A stretch of DNA of 64,000 nt from contig OU015568.1 in NCBI GenBank assembly GCA_907165135.1, forward strand, positions 2,922,501 to 2,986,500, read 5' to 3'. The position numbers were made by a program, and so were the translations under genes. Within the stretch, counting starts at the first letter, position 1, and each line of letters opens with the position of its first letter. Positions 1 through 11,543 of this stretch are shown here, piece by piece. Origin of the DNA: Oikopleura dioica. Lineage: Eukaryota > Chordata > Appendicularia > Copelata > Oikopleuridae. The notes beneath the pieces are model-generated. The model was given only the letters and a program-made list of their open reading frames with translations. It was not told the origin of the DNA and searched no databases.

Positions 1-8
1 TCTTTTAG

Positions 9-2702
9 TAAATCCGCATTCTTCAAGCGATTCGGAGGTGAATTCAATTGAGCTGGAATTGAGAAGTCGTCTTCGAGATCTCTGGTCGATGCCAGAAGAT
101 TATGAAATTATTTTCACTCGGGAATGGTTTTCAACATCTATTTTTTCTTCTTTCTAGCCCTTCTGCTTTTTGAAAACAAAAGAGAACGCAACAGAAGCAA
201 TCCAACTGACAGGCAGAATCTTCAATTTCCAACCTAATGACATCTTTTTCTACACCCTCGACAATCACACTTCTATCGCTGGCCTTCGAAAAATGGCGAA
301 GGGAAATGTTTTCTGCTTCGAAAATCGCCACAAGACTCATGTCATCCAAAGCTCTTCTGAAGAAGATGGCCGATTGCTGGTCGCGTACCCAGCTCAAAGT
401 AATTTCGATGGCTTTCGAGCTGACTCGCCAGTTGAAACGATTTCAATGCACTATCCCAACGCCACTTCAACCCTTGTTCTTCTCGACATTGCTTCCTTGG
501 TATCTTCATCTCCCGTTCCTTTTGCAACGCACAAGTTTGACTTTGCCCCGTTTTCTTTCTACAAACTCTTTGGGTTACCAACCTCTCTCGGCGGCTTGAT
601 AATCCGGAAGGAGCATTTAAAACCGCCAAATGATTTCTTCGGCGGCGGATCTGTCAAAGCGTGGCTCCCGACCGAAGCAATAACGATGGAAAAAGATGGA
701 GTCGAGTCTTGGTCGCTTGAAGTCCACCTAGCGCGGAGATGCTCCAAGCGTTGATTGGGCTGAACACCTGGTTGGAATTGACGAATGGCTTGGAGAACTT
801 ATCGTCCTTTCTTCAGTCATTGACGGAATTCGCTCTTGAATCATTGAAGAAAATTGCGTATCCTGATGGAGCCCAAGCATTTGAAATTTACAACCGTGGA
901 GATGAAGAATCTTCTGGGCCAATAATCGCCTTCAACTTGAAAAAACAAAACGGCTCGTTTTTCCGGCCAGGGGATATTTCAAGACTTTTGGCGTCCGAAG
1001 GCTTCATAATTCGATCTGGATGCATGTGCAATTTAGGGAAGGGTTGATAGACAAATCGGTTGGTCATACGTGGCCTTTGCGCAATTTCTTTTTCCTGCTG
1101 AATTTCAAAATTCTACATTCCACCGCGAATTCGATTTCTAAGTCAATTTCTATTCAACCTAAGAAAAGGCGCCTGCATGCAAGCTTTGCAGAATTCAAGC
1201 GCGGATGTCAAGAAGAATTTTCTCGCTGGACATAGCTGTGGGGATGAACTGGATTTGGATGAGAATGGGCGGCCACAAATGGCGCTGAGAATCAGCTTTG
1301 GCTATCATAGTTCAAAGGGAGATGTGGAGAGATTGGTCACCTTTTTTGAAGATTTCATCAAAAATTCAACTTTTTCTCATAAAGGTAAGAGCACAAATCT
1401 GTCGGAAAATGTGTGAAATGGTTAATCATTATTTTAGAAAGACTATTAATTAACATTCGCTTAATTAGATAAAAAATAATATTTGTCTATAAAAATTTAA
1501 GAGAAACTTATGGTTTTCTCTTCATCGAAAAATATTCAGATAACAACGAAGCATCCTTTTCATCTTCTACGAAAAAAGTCCGTCTCCAGTCGTTGTTTGT
1601 GTTTCCCTTGAAATCAGCAGGGGCATTATCTCTCAACGAGATGCGATTTCACGAGAACGGCACGCCGCTGCTAGACCGAATCTACTGCGTAGCGAGTGGA
1701 ACATCTCGTCAGGTTGTTCAAGGCAAGCATCTGCCCAAGCTAGCGAAAATCCAGCCGAGAATTGACTTTGAGACCGGGAAATTGACTCTTCATTATACGG
1801 GGTTAGAAGATTTACTAATTGAAGAAAATAATGACGATGAAGAAGATGAGGAAAATGGCAATACGGAGGGCTTGTCGATTTGTGAGGAAAGGATAGATGA
1901 AAGTTGACGTCTGTGGGACTAGATGAATGTCAGCGAGACAATAAACGGATTGTCAAAGCGTGATCCTATAAAAAGACCAGAGTTTGTTTGAGGAAGATTC
2001 CGATGAAAGATTGTGGAGAAAAGGCTTCATGTTGGCTCAAAAAATGTCTCAACAGACAGCTCAGGAAAGAGATGCGAAATCTTACTACAGACATTTTTAC
2101 GAAATCGAAATCGAATTCTTTGAATCCTCAGATTATTTTATTATCAATAAATTCATATTTTGAAGGTAGTCCGGTCACCATCAAAAATAAGATATCAGGT
2201 TTTTTGAGAAATTCATCTTACTGAGTCTTAAAAATTTGTTAATAATTAGATAAATATATCAATTATGGTATCTTTCGAAAGACTTTTGAAAATTTCTTCT
2301 TCAATCGACGGCCTAAATCTTCAAATGAAATCGCCTCTTCTCCTCGTTACAACAGCTTCACTAGAATGGTTGAGGAAGAAACTTGCGGAAAACGGCGTAA
2401 AAATGACAATCAATGATCTGGTCATGCGTTTCCGGCCAAATTTACTTCTGGAAACAAATGAAGCGTTTGAAGAAGAGTCGTGGAAAGAACTGAAAATTGG
2501 TGATTTCCTTTTGACTGTTCAGGGAAACTGTACTCGCTGCGGAGCTGTCTGCACAAATCCAAAACTGGGGATAAGAGAGGGCGAACCGTTGAAAACCCTG
2601 ACTCAGATTCGTGAAAAGACGCAATTTGGAATCTACGTCGAAATTTTCTCCTCGAAAATGCTGCTCAAAAGAGGCGACTTTATTGAACCTGTTTTCAAAT
2701 GA
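9..2702 (+). CDS. MOCOS: Molybdenum cofactor sulfurase, 5' partial
   Basis: This enzyme family sulfurates the molybdenum cofactor of xanthine dehydrogenase and aldehyde oxidase. It joins an N-terminal NifS-like PLP domain to a C-terminal MOSC domain. The visible part starts inside the NifS-like half. Likely exons are 9-122, 183-700, 739-1042, 1169-1384, 1540-1902, 1983 to about 2170, and about 2298-2702. Recognisable segments are KLFGLPTSLGGL with FGGG near 550-655, the cysteine stretch RSGCMCNLGKGACM across the 1042/1169 junction, AGHSCGDELDLDENG near 1230, the MOSC N-terminal part FPLKSAGALSLNEMRF near 1605, and MRFRPNLLLE with GNCTRCGAVC near 2425-2560. The start lies outside the window and the sixth exon is poorly resolved. 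The first visible intron lacks a GT donor. A polyadenylation-like AATAAA follows near 2722. The family assignment is firm; some exon limits are approximate. Confidence 0.88.
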
Positions 2703-2846
2703 CTTTTTTTTTTGACTTCATAAATAAAGAAACCCAAGACGCATCATAAAAACGCGGCAAAACAATAAATGACCTGGCGCTTCTTTTGTCTCACTTTTAG
2801 CAAGAATGAGAGGTGAAGTTTTTCAAAGAAAAGGGAAATATTGCGG

Positions 2847-2939
2847 ATGAAATTGTGCAGTACAGAGATGGCAGCAAAAAGCGTTATTTTCTTGTTCGGA
2901 TTGAATATTTTCCTGACGATTGGGCTTTCTTCTATGCTG
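2847..2939 (+). CDS. Possible alternative first exon of the sulfotransferase
   Basis: An ATG opens 31 codons that include a hydrophobic helix (SVIFLFGLNIFLTIGLSSML) and end at a strong donor, gtaagt, in phase 0. This is the layout of a first exon for a type II Golgi enzyme. It has the same phase as the exon at 3333-3410 and could join the exon at 3543 without a frame change. I infer an alternative promoter and membrane anchor. It could instead be a decayed duplicate of the first exon. Confidence 0.4.
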
Positions 2940-3332
2940 GTAAGTTGAAAGAAGAAGGAGGTAGACGAAGACAAATTGAGAAATCTTGTCTGAAATTATA
3001 TTTTCTTTCTTCAGCATTTCTAAACTGAAAAGATAACAATTAATTATCTCTGCGAAATCAAATGATTGTTCGGACAAATTCCGACAAAACTTCAGCTCAT
3101 TATTATTTGTTTATTACCAAGCGGCTTTTGACATTTTCGGCCTTTCCGATCAGAGATAATTCATTTCACGATTGAGGAGCCACGCTTAAAAGAAAGTCTC
3201 AGAATCACGCTCCCCGTAAAAATTGACTTTTAACCAAGAGTTGGAATTCACGTTTTTTGAAATAAATTTTATCACTTGCCACTTGAACTTACACAAAAAT
3301 CAAGTGAAAGAGAAGTAAAAGAGAGGAGGGAG

Positions 3333-5148
3333 ATGATCCCGAAGATTCACTGCCCGAGATCTACGATCACCAATTTTTTGGTGATCTCTTTATTTTTAAA
3401 TTTTGTTTCGGTAAGAAAATAGGTTGAGGGTCACTATAATTTATAGTCTATAAAAGCCCAATTATCAGCATCAATCTTCCGTTGAAAACCAGAGGATTCG
3501 GCCTTTTTGACTTCCTCTTTGATATTAAAATGATTCTTTTAGTTTTATGTTTACCGTGAGACGCTACTTCAAGTCAACGGCCAACACAACCACCAAGCTC
3601 GTTCAGTCCCAACGGCGGTTGTCGAAATGGATTCGCCAACTTTCAAGGGAATGTCCAATTCAAAGGATAGTCAAGGAAAAATCAACCCGAAAATAATAGA
3701 AACAGACGAGGCGCAACCTCAGAATTCAAAAAGAAAAGCTTATTTACTCGTGACGATGTACAGAAGCGGCAGTACGTTGACAGGAGAAATGTTCAACAGA
3801 AATCCGGACTTTTTGTACTACTTTGAGGTATGCCTTTTTCTGAAAAAATGATAAATAATGAGTGAAGCCACTTGCAATTTTTGGAAACAACAATGCTCCA
3901 CTTCAAAAGATCAAGATGTTGAACGATACTTTTCACTGTCATGCGCCAAATGCTGAGAATTTCAAGAAATATGCAAACCCAAAAGAATCCACGACAAAAA
4001 ATTGCCTGAACGAGGTAAGAACATGTTCACTGAATTTTTTTTTGGAAAATTTCATTCCGTTATTTTTAAGAAAAGTCACTGTTCATCCTCTTTTATAGGG
4101 AGTCTGCATGTACCAACTCTCAACTCGTTTCTGCAAGCCTCCATTTTGCTGGAACCCTGAAGCTCCGGCGACTCAGTGCAAGAAGCAATGCTCCCCACCC
4201 GGCTCAGATCGCGCAAAACTTGATCACATGGAGCGAATCTGCAAAGAAGAAGTGGATACAGTGGCAATCAAGACGATCCGATTCTTGGATTTGAAGCGGC
4301 TTCATCCTTTTTACGCAGATAGCTATCCGATTGATTTCAAAGCAGTCTTTCTTGTTCGTGATCCTCGGAGCATGTATCACTCCAGGTAGGGATGATCTTA
4401 CGTAACAACTATGAAGAAGGATTTCAGAAAGAAAATTCACCTTGAACTATTGCACGGAAAAGCGAATGAAATGGGCGGATTCATGAAGATGCTAGAGCAA
4501 GAATGCGACCTCGTCGCGCAGAACTTAGAGCTCTTGAGCAATACAAGGACTTTGGAATCAAGGAAGACCTTCTCTCTTCGATACGAGGTAGATTCGCCGA
4601 AGGGGGGGTATTTTTTCTAGATCGATATACTGATCACCAGAATAATTGTTTAATTTTTGTGAAATCAAATTTTAAATGTTTCTGATTTCACTGAAATATA
4701 ATGTAAAATTCCAAGATACGTATTAAGTAGGAAGTAACCGATCATTATCTATTTTTTTAGGATATCGCTCGGGACCCGATTAAATATTCCAAAGCAATCT
4801 ACAACTTCCTTGGCGAAGAATTCAACGACGAAGTCAGCGGATTCTTACACGATGCAATCGCTCCGCCAAAGAATAAGCTCGACAAATCAAAAGCTACTTA
4901 CACAACTAGCCGAGCTATCAACGAAACAACCGTAAAAAGAAAAGATAAAGCAGAAAAATGAAAATTTCCTTTAGATCTTGAACGGTTGGAGATTGGATAA
5001 AATGGTCAACCCGTCGGAACTAAACCAAATTCAAGAGAAATGCGCGAAAATGATGAAACTTGCCGGATACTTACCTATAAAGCCCGATCAAAAGAGAGAT
5101 TTAACAATTGAATCCGTTGATATAAAGAGCAAATACGGAAATCTGTAG
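3333..5148 (+). CDS. Carbohydrate sulfotransferase, type II membrane protein
   Basis: The enzyme should transfer sulfate from PAPS to a sugar hydroxyl on glycans in the Golgi. The model has seven exons: 3333-3410, 3543-3827, 3868-4014, 4099-4385, 4428-4587, 4761-4931 and 4975-5148, giving 433 residues with all phases consistent. Residues 1-26 carry a short cytoplasmic head and a hydrophobic anchor. The 5'-phosphosulfate loop YRSGST lies at about residues 99-104 and the 3'-phosphate motif VRDPRS at about 256-261. A C-terminal YE-DIARDP segment followed by FLGEEF is typical of the Gal/GalNAc/GlcNAc 6-O-sulfotransferase group (CHST1/3-like). Cysteines cluster in the fourth exon. The acceptor sugar cannot be told from sequence. 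The start at 3333 gives a clean signal anchor; a second possible start exon lies at 2847. Confidence 0.85.
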
Positions 5149-5255
5149 TCTTATTAATCATTTGTTTCCTGCATATCATCATTCTGCCAATAAATTCAAA
5201 AATCTATGAACGCTCAAGCGTTACTGCTCTTCCTTGTTTCCGCTTGATTGAGGAT

Positions 5256-6669
5256 ATGGCTGAGACCACTTCCAAAGTACCCTTTCATATGTAGATTTAA
5301 AACAGAAGTATGGAAAAGAAACTTATTTTTCTTCTTTTTGTCATTTTTTCATCGCCCTTTGCCTCCCGATATACCCACTCATCATCGCATTTCGAGGAGA
5401 AGAAGTTGATGAACCTGTGGTTATGAATGCGACGAGATATACGAGATTGAGTCCTGACGAAAATGATACGCTAGTAGATGAACCAGAGGTTTTGAATGCG
5501 ACGAAATATACGAGCTTCAGTCCTGATAAAAATGATACGCTCGCTACTGAGGAGGTGATAAACTTGGAAATTTCGGAATATACCGGTAAAGCTTTTCATC
5601 GTGGAAAATGGGTGGATGCTATTCTGTCACCGATACTTTTACGTAAGAAATTTTCTGGTGAACCAATGTTTTAAAAGAGTCAACTGGGGCTGCTTAAACT
5701 TTTGAGTGAAAGATCAAAATTTTCACCACCCGGCCATTTTGAAATTCAGATTATCTATTTTCTTTTAGACTATGAAGAGGCAAAAAATATTGCAAAGAAA
5801 ACAACAGTACAATGGTTGATTCGAAAGTCGACAATTTGATGCCCGCACCAAGGCATACTCGTCGATTATACAGTATTGCCTCTTCATAGTCTAAAAAGAA
5901 AATAGATAATCTGAATTTCAAAATGGCCGGGTGGTGAAAATTTTGATCTTTCACTCAAAAGTTTAAGCAGCCCCAGTTGACTCTTTTAAAACATTGGTTC
6001 ACCAGAAAATTTCTTACGTAAAAGTATCGGTGACAGAATAGCATCCACCCATTTTCCACGATGAAAAGCTTTACCGGTATATTCCGAAATTTCCAAGTAA
6101 AATTAATACTATTGGATAAGGGCAGAGTATTCTACAGATCTTGAAGGCCTCGAAATAGACGACGAGTACCGAATGAAAATACAAAGCGAGCTTGATCGCG
6201 AAAAAGAAAAACCTCTCGGAAAAATTCTCGTTCAAGTTGATACTCAACCTGACTGTGATATTCTGAAGGTAAATTAACTGATTATAATTAGTTATTAGAT
6301 GTTGTATAGGTAGTAATTAAATACAATTTCAAGCTTAACTCAACATTTGTTAAAAAACATCAGCTACTTGTGGGGCCGGACGTCAATCCTTACTGGAAAC
6401 GAGTAAATGATACTGCATCCAAGCACGGAAGGCTGATTCTTTCAGGATATTTCACAGGTAGTCGCGGAAATGCAATATTTTTTATCTTATTTTTTCATAA
6501 AGGCGATGAAATTGGTGATATTTCTTGGTGCCCTGGTAATCCAAATTATCTTCAAGGAGCGTTTATTTACGAGGACGATGTTTTCCTCGGAACAAATTCA
6601 AAAAGGTTAGGACTGGTTTTCAAACAATTCTTAATTTCATTTAGGGCTTATGCGATTTGTCTCCGCTGA
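5256..6669 (+). CDS. Unidentified type II membrane protein interrupted by an inverted duplication
   Basis: I do not recognise this protein. A six-exon model (5256-5276, 5306-5642, 6138-6268, 6364-6457, 6503-6605, 6645-6669) stays open for 236 residues with all phases consistent. The N-terminus has a hydrophobic segment (roughly residues 15-35), so it is probably a type II membrane protein of the secretory pathway. Two imperfect 23-residue tandem repeats follow, each beginning VDEP and containing NAT and NDT N-glycosylation sites. The C-terminal half includes GPDVNPYWKRVNDTASKHGR and CPGNPNYLQGAF. The first intron would be only 29 bp, so the start is tentative. The second intron (5643-6137) contains the large palindrome described separately. 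A second acceptor inside the palindrome loop (about 5769) would give a different ending, YEEAKNIAKKTTVQWL, followed by a stop. Confidence 0.55.
5562..6098. repeat. Near-perfect 222-bp inverted repeat with a 92-bp spacer
   Basis: Left arm 5562-5783 and right arm 5876-6098 are reverse complements over their whole length except for one extra T in the right arm. The left arm carries the last 81 bases of an exon, its donor and intron sequence, so the right arm is an inverted copy of that exon end. The spacer is 5784-5875. Such identity implies a very recent event or an assembly or foldback artefact. Confidence 0.97.
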
Positions 6670-7289
6670 TTCTCATTTTAAACCATATTACCATGAATAT
6701 GCTTCAGCAAAAATTACAAAAAATAACAAAATATACAATACTCTTCTATGTCTTCAAATATTTTAACTCGGTGCCACGCCGAGGCCATTTTTATGCGCGA
6801 AGAAAGCTATCATTGATAGCCTATCAATAATCCATTAATAGACCGCAACGGACCCAAGCACAAAAATCTCTCTGTGTTTTCCACAATGCATTTTGGTGCT
6901 GGCGAAAACGCCCAGCGGGCATTCCTGCTCCTGGTGGTGGAGCAAGCGCCGCTATTGGTTGCTGCCCGGCCTGCTCCACCAAAGCCAAGGAGTAGAAAAA
7001 GGAAGAATTTTTATTAAGAGAAAGAGGAACCCCTTCCCTTTTTCTTCTGAGTGGGGCTAAGAATAACCGGCTTTGGCCGGAGAAACGGCTTTTAAAATGT
7101 TGAATCAGAACAGGAAAGGGTTGAAAACTCGCAAAGAGAAATAATTCGAAAGAGAAATTTTCTTTGGTCAAATCAAATTTATCTTTATTCAGATAATTTA
7201 TTTGCCCATAAAAATTTAAGACAAACAAATAATTTAATAATTAAATAACAATTCAGTAAGAACGTCATCTTTTATTTGATATTTGTGAA
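6670..7289. other. Intergenic spacer with a short GC-rich block
   Basis: No gene is supported here. A hairpin CTCGG...CCGAG near 6777-6796 is followed by T-runs. A GC-rich block at 6895-6985 contains an inverted pair around CTGCTCCACCA and shows an open Ala/Pro-rich frame on the minus strand, but no splice context supports it. The last 150 bases before 7290 are AT-rich and probably hold the promoter and 5' untranslated region of the fibrinogen-domain gene. Confidence 0.4.
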
Positions 7290-10181
7290 ATGAAAGAGCA
7301 AGTAGAATTGCTTAAAAGTCTGCGCAAACAATTATCAACCAATAAAAGATCCCGTATGGGGATCAGTTCTGTTTCATCTGGCGGCTACGTCAGTGGCGGT
7401 GGCCATTCCCGGAGTTTTTCCCGGCGTTTTGGCTGTCCGACCCTTCCTTCCCGAGCTGGAATAACATTCTTTATGTTCATCCTCTCCTTCGCGACAAATG
7501 TCTATTTCTACATTGAAAACCAAAACTTACTTCACAACTTGGCCTACAAAGAACTTCACGAAGCAGTCAAAGTTCAAGAATGCCAAAAACTGCTAGCCAT
7601 GAAATCAAAGAAGATTCAAGAGCAAATGCTCCAAGCATACGCTCACAAAAACAACCTAAACGGATTCATACCCATGCTTGACGACGATGACGGATTTGAC
7701 GATAACGTAGGCAAAGTTGATGGAATTCATGGAATGCCTATGCCCAAGCATTTGAATCTCCCGCAACCAGGAGTGAATAGGGCGCCAGCGTTGGTTCAAA
7801 ATAACGATTATGGGCACGAATTTGACACGCACCTCGACCAGGATTCTTCTGAAGCGCCGGAGCCGGATTTCGCGTATGATTTCGCGCAAGAACCGAATCC
7901 TAGAATCCAAGCGCCAGCGGCACCTGTGGACTCCTGGAATCAGCAAGTTGCTCTTCCCGCTGCTCCTGCGGCTCCTGTCCGATACGAATCGCCAGTGATC
8001 GACCCTCAGGAACAAGAAGACCGGGAAAAGGAACGAGAAGTGATTCAAAAACTAAACGACTTTATCGAAAATATCAACAAAAACGGCGGCGCGGAAGCAT
8101 TTGCGAATCAGCTAAAAGAAGAGCCGAAACTCGAGGCGCAAATCGAACACGTCCAGATGGCAGAGCAGATAATTTCTGATGCGGAAGACAATGGCAGCGA
8201 ACTAGAGGTCGCCGACACGCTTCATGAAATTGCTGAAGAAGTGGCTGAAATAGTCCAGGATCCAGTGATGGAGGACATTGTCGAGGCCCAAGATGACGGA
8301 GAGATCCAAGATGAGTTTGATGAAATCAAGGAAGAGACCCTTGATGAAACGGCTCAAGGGGATCCTTTCGAAGAGGCTGCTCCGGCAGATACTTCTGAAG
8401 AAACGGCTGACCCATGGGCTGCACAGGAAATTCCTCAAGAGCCGGAAGCCGCAGAACCAGCATTTGAGCTTCCAAAAGATTTTGGAGAGCCGGAAACTGG
8501 CGATTCCTTCGGTCAAGAAGAACAAGAAGAGAACACCGAGAACAATTACCAGAACGATAACTACGAGAACGATGACAATAACAACGAAGTTTTCCAACAA
8601 GAAGAGGAAAACGACAATGGTGAGATTGCAGACCCTTTCAGTTTTGGCGACGCGCCGCAAGAAGATGGCGGCGAAGATGATTTGTCAAAAAACTGGGAGC
8701 GCCCGATTGGGATTCAGGAGTCCCAATCGACGAGGGCAGAAAACCTCCAGACATCGGAGGAGAATATCCTGAACCAGGAGAACCAGCTGGCGGACTTCGA
8801 ACCGACGGTAAATCTCTTCTTCGTATTCATTAATATTCATAAATTTTTAGATGGAGCGACAACCGTTGCCCCAGGAGCCGGAGACGAGCTGGATGGAACC
8901 ACAACAACCGATAGTGGAACAACAACTACAACAGAGCACTCAACAACAGCAGCTCAGTGAAAATAGTGACGTTGATCCCCTTAAACCTGTTGTTGTCCTC
9001 GGCGGAGGAGCATCGCAAGCTGCTCTTGGCCAAAGATGGGACAACGAGGAAGACGAACTCATGCCAAATCAAGGGTAAAAAACCATATCTATCCTTCAAA
9101 ATCATTATTTTCATTCAGATTCGGACAAATCAACCCTTACAACCAATTCGGCCAATTCAACCAATTCGGTCAGCCAGTTCAGCAACCCTACGCCAACCAA
9201 TTCGGCATGAACCAATTCGGCCAACCAGTTCAAGTTCCAAAACCAAAGGAAGAAGACCCTGATGAGATAAGCCCCGTTCAGATCAAAAACGTACAATCCT
9301 TGGCTGAATCCGGAGGCAATGCGAGAGACTGCAATCATCTTTACAACCTTGGAGTTTCACAAAACGGAGTTTATATGATTCGACCAAGTCCTACCGACAC
9401 CCCTGTTCAAGCGAAGTAAGATATACAAAAGCCTTATCTTTTTAACTTTTTTTTCAAGATGCGATTTCCGCTACTCTGGTGGCTGGACCGTCATTCAGCA
9501 TCGTTTCGACGGCTCGGTTGATTTCAACAAGGACTGGGCCGCCTACGAAGCTGGTTTTGGCCAAGCCCAGTCCGAGTATTGGCTTGGCTTGGAACACATA
9601 AGCAAATTGTCAAAAGCTGCCGACACGAGAATAAGAATCGATCTCACCGACTTCCAAGGGCACAGTGCTTATGTCGAGCATGAGAATTTCTTCGTCAATG
9701 GACCGGAGGATAACTACAGGTAGACAGTAAAGAATTTCCTTTTTTACAATTTTTCTAGACTTCATGTTGGAATCAAGCGACACGGAGACTTAGGAGACTC
9801 TTTCCAAGTGACTTCTGGCGAGAAATTCACGACCTACGATCGCGACAACGATGGATGGTCCGGAAATTGCGCTGAAGACCTCCGTAAGTTCACAAAAGTA
9901 AGATTTCTCTAAAACGCTTCTCAGAGGGCGGAGGTTGGTTCTCAAAATGCTCGTACGCTAACATCAACGGAAAATACTATCCAACGGGGATTTCATCAAG
10001 AAGAGACGGTATTTATTGGGCCAAGTTTCCAGCGGATTACAGACCTCCAGGTAAAGTGCCTCTTTTCAGTCTAAACTGATCATCTTCTATAGATCCGGAG
10101 AAACCAGGCTACCGATTGAACTCGTTTTTCTACTCGATGAAAGAGATCAAGATTTCAATACTGGTCGATCCAAACAAATAG
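7290..10181 (+). CDS. Type II transmembrane protein with C-terminal fibrinogen-related domain
   Basis: Seven exons (7290-8807, 8851-9074, 9119-9415, 9459-9719, 9759-9883, 9925-10050, 10093-10181) give 879 residues in consistent phase. A cytoplasmic head of about 55 residues precedes one membrane helix (ITFFMFILSFATNVYFYI, about residues 58-75). Next comes a heptad-like segment, then a very acidic Glu/Asp/Asn region to about residue 500, a Gln-rich stretch, and a repeat built on NQFGQ. The last 230 residues form a fibrinogen C-terminal domain: CDFRYSGGWTVIQHRFDGSV, WLGLEHISKL, the calcium-site stretch DRDNDGWSGNC, GGGWFSKCSYANINGKYYP and the ending NSFFYSMKEIKI. Membrane-bound fibrinogen-domain proteins such as FIBCD1 bind acetylated ligands, so a surface recognition role is possible. 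The ligand is unknown. Confidence 0.85.
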
Positions 10182-10611
10182 CTGCCAACAATCAACTTTA
10201 TAGTATCAATTATATAATAATAATATCCTTCTTTCTGTATCTATTTAAAACTATGTTTGTTCAAAGCACCAATTCCTAAATACAGTTTATTGAAATATCA
10301 ATCTACATTTGATAGATAACAAGTTCAACTTATCGACTCTCTTGCATTCGAAAAGATCTGGTTATGTAATGAAAACATAAAAAAACTTAGTAAGATTTTG
10401 TGTAAGTTTATCTTGTTCTGTGAAATATACAGTAACTGTTCGATGGGCACACACAATATGCACAATTACCATAAATAATAATAATTGTGTAGAGCGAGTT
10501 GAGTTGAGCTTTTTTCAACAGAGTGTGGATTGTTTCTTTAAAAAAAGTAAGGCGGTATTTGATTTTTACTTTTCATAGGTTTTGGGAACAGGAATTATTA
10601 CAAGGTTTCTT
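10182..10611. other. 3' flank of the fibrinogen-domain gene
   Basis: No coding sequence is seen. The first 60 bases are AT-rich with TATATAATAATAATAT near 10210, which could serve as a polyadenylation region. The remainder is plain AT-rich spacer with scattered CAGTAA words up to the transposon-like element that begins at 10612. Confidence 0.4.
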
Positions 10612-11543
10612 TAGTTATAGATAGGGATTCTCACGGAAAAACAAATCGTACTCAATTTTCGTGAAACTTTCACTCTAGATGTAATTTTTTCCGCTGATTC
10701 CAAATATGCAAAAATCATTATGAAATTCTGAGCAAGTGGCAAGCTATAGCCGATAAGGTAGCTTGGTGGTAAGCCCTAGTATTTGGTTCGTTTTGGAAGT
10801 AATCCTTGAATATTAGTCGGCTAATTTTTAGCAAAATGGTAGCTTACCACTTCCGGGAACTTTTTTGTTCAGATAACCCGCCGTTATTTGTGACTGATTT
10901 GCTACAGTAGGTCAGAGTGTGCACCCACCGAGATTATGGGGCGCGCTAATGCTTTCCGGGCCTCCCACGGAGCGCGTAAAGCACTACCGCGCCGTCACTT
11001 TCAGTCAATCATCGGTTGTTTTCAGAGGTTCTAGGGCTCCCCCGGTTTTCAAACTTATATATGATCTAAAGAAAGGTCTTTTATTGAACATATATAAAAA
11101 TCTGAATTTAAAAAGGTCGGTTAGGGCTTCAAAAGTAAGAGAAACCAATTTTGGGGCCGCGCTCGCCGCTCAATGTACTATCGCGCCGCCACCAAGACTC
11201 CATCAACGGGACATTTGAAGGCCTTCTAGTTTCTCCCCGGTCTTCAAACTTTAACAGACTCAAGAAAAACATCTGTTCTTAGACATATCTCGGAATCAGA
11301 GATTCAGAAGGTCGGTTAGACACATAGAGAGCAGGTTTTCTTTGAATTTTCGAGAAAACTACGCTTTTTAGATGAAAATTTAAGTTTTTGAGCTCAGTTA
11401 ATGAACAAGCGTCATCTTTTTTCATATATTCAGAAGTTTTTCACTGAAATTCTTTCAAGTTACGCGAAATAGATTGCCATCATTTTGGGCGAGTAGCGCC
11501 TCACCGCGCACCGTTTTTCCGTGAGAATTCCTAGTTATAGATA
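10612..11543. mobile_element. Non-autonomous DNA transposon with TIRs and a 12-bp flanking direct repeat
   Basis: TAGTTATAGATA occurs at 10612-10623 and again at 11532-11543. Immediately inside are inverted ends: GGATTCTCACGGAAAAAC at 10625-10642 and its near reverse complement at 11513-11531. The 900-bp interior has no convincing long reading frame. It contains two diverged tandem units (about 10985-11140 and 11160-11330), each GC-rich at its start and ending in AAGGTCGGTTAG. Flanking direct repeat plus inverted ends is the signature of a cut-and-paste element; the 12-bp repeat is near the size made by Mutator-like transposases, but the family is not established. Confidence 0.75.

Noticed and set aside
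730-745. Apparent frameshift in molybdenum cofactor sulfurase
   Set aside because: A 38-bp GT-AG intron at 701-738 restores the frame exactly, so no frameshift is needed.
8202-8660. Long hydrophobic minus-strand frame
   Set aside because: It is antisense to the acidic region of the fibrinogen-domain gene, where Glu/Asp codons read as Leu/Phe/Ile on the other strand.
10754-10810. tRNA-like A and B boxes suggesting a SINE
   Set aside because: TAGCTTGGTGG and GGTTCGTTTTGG are only loose matches, no cloverleaf is visible, and the stretch lies inside an element already defined by its own inverted ends.
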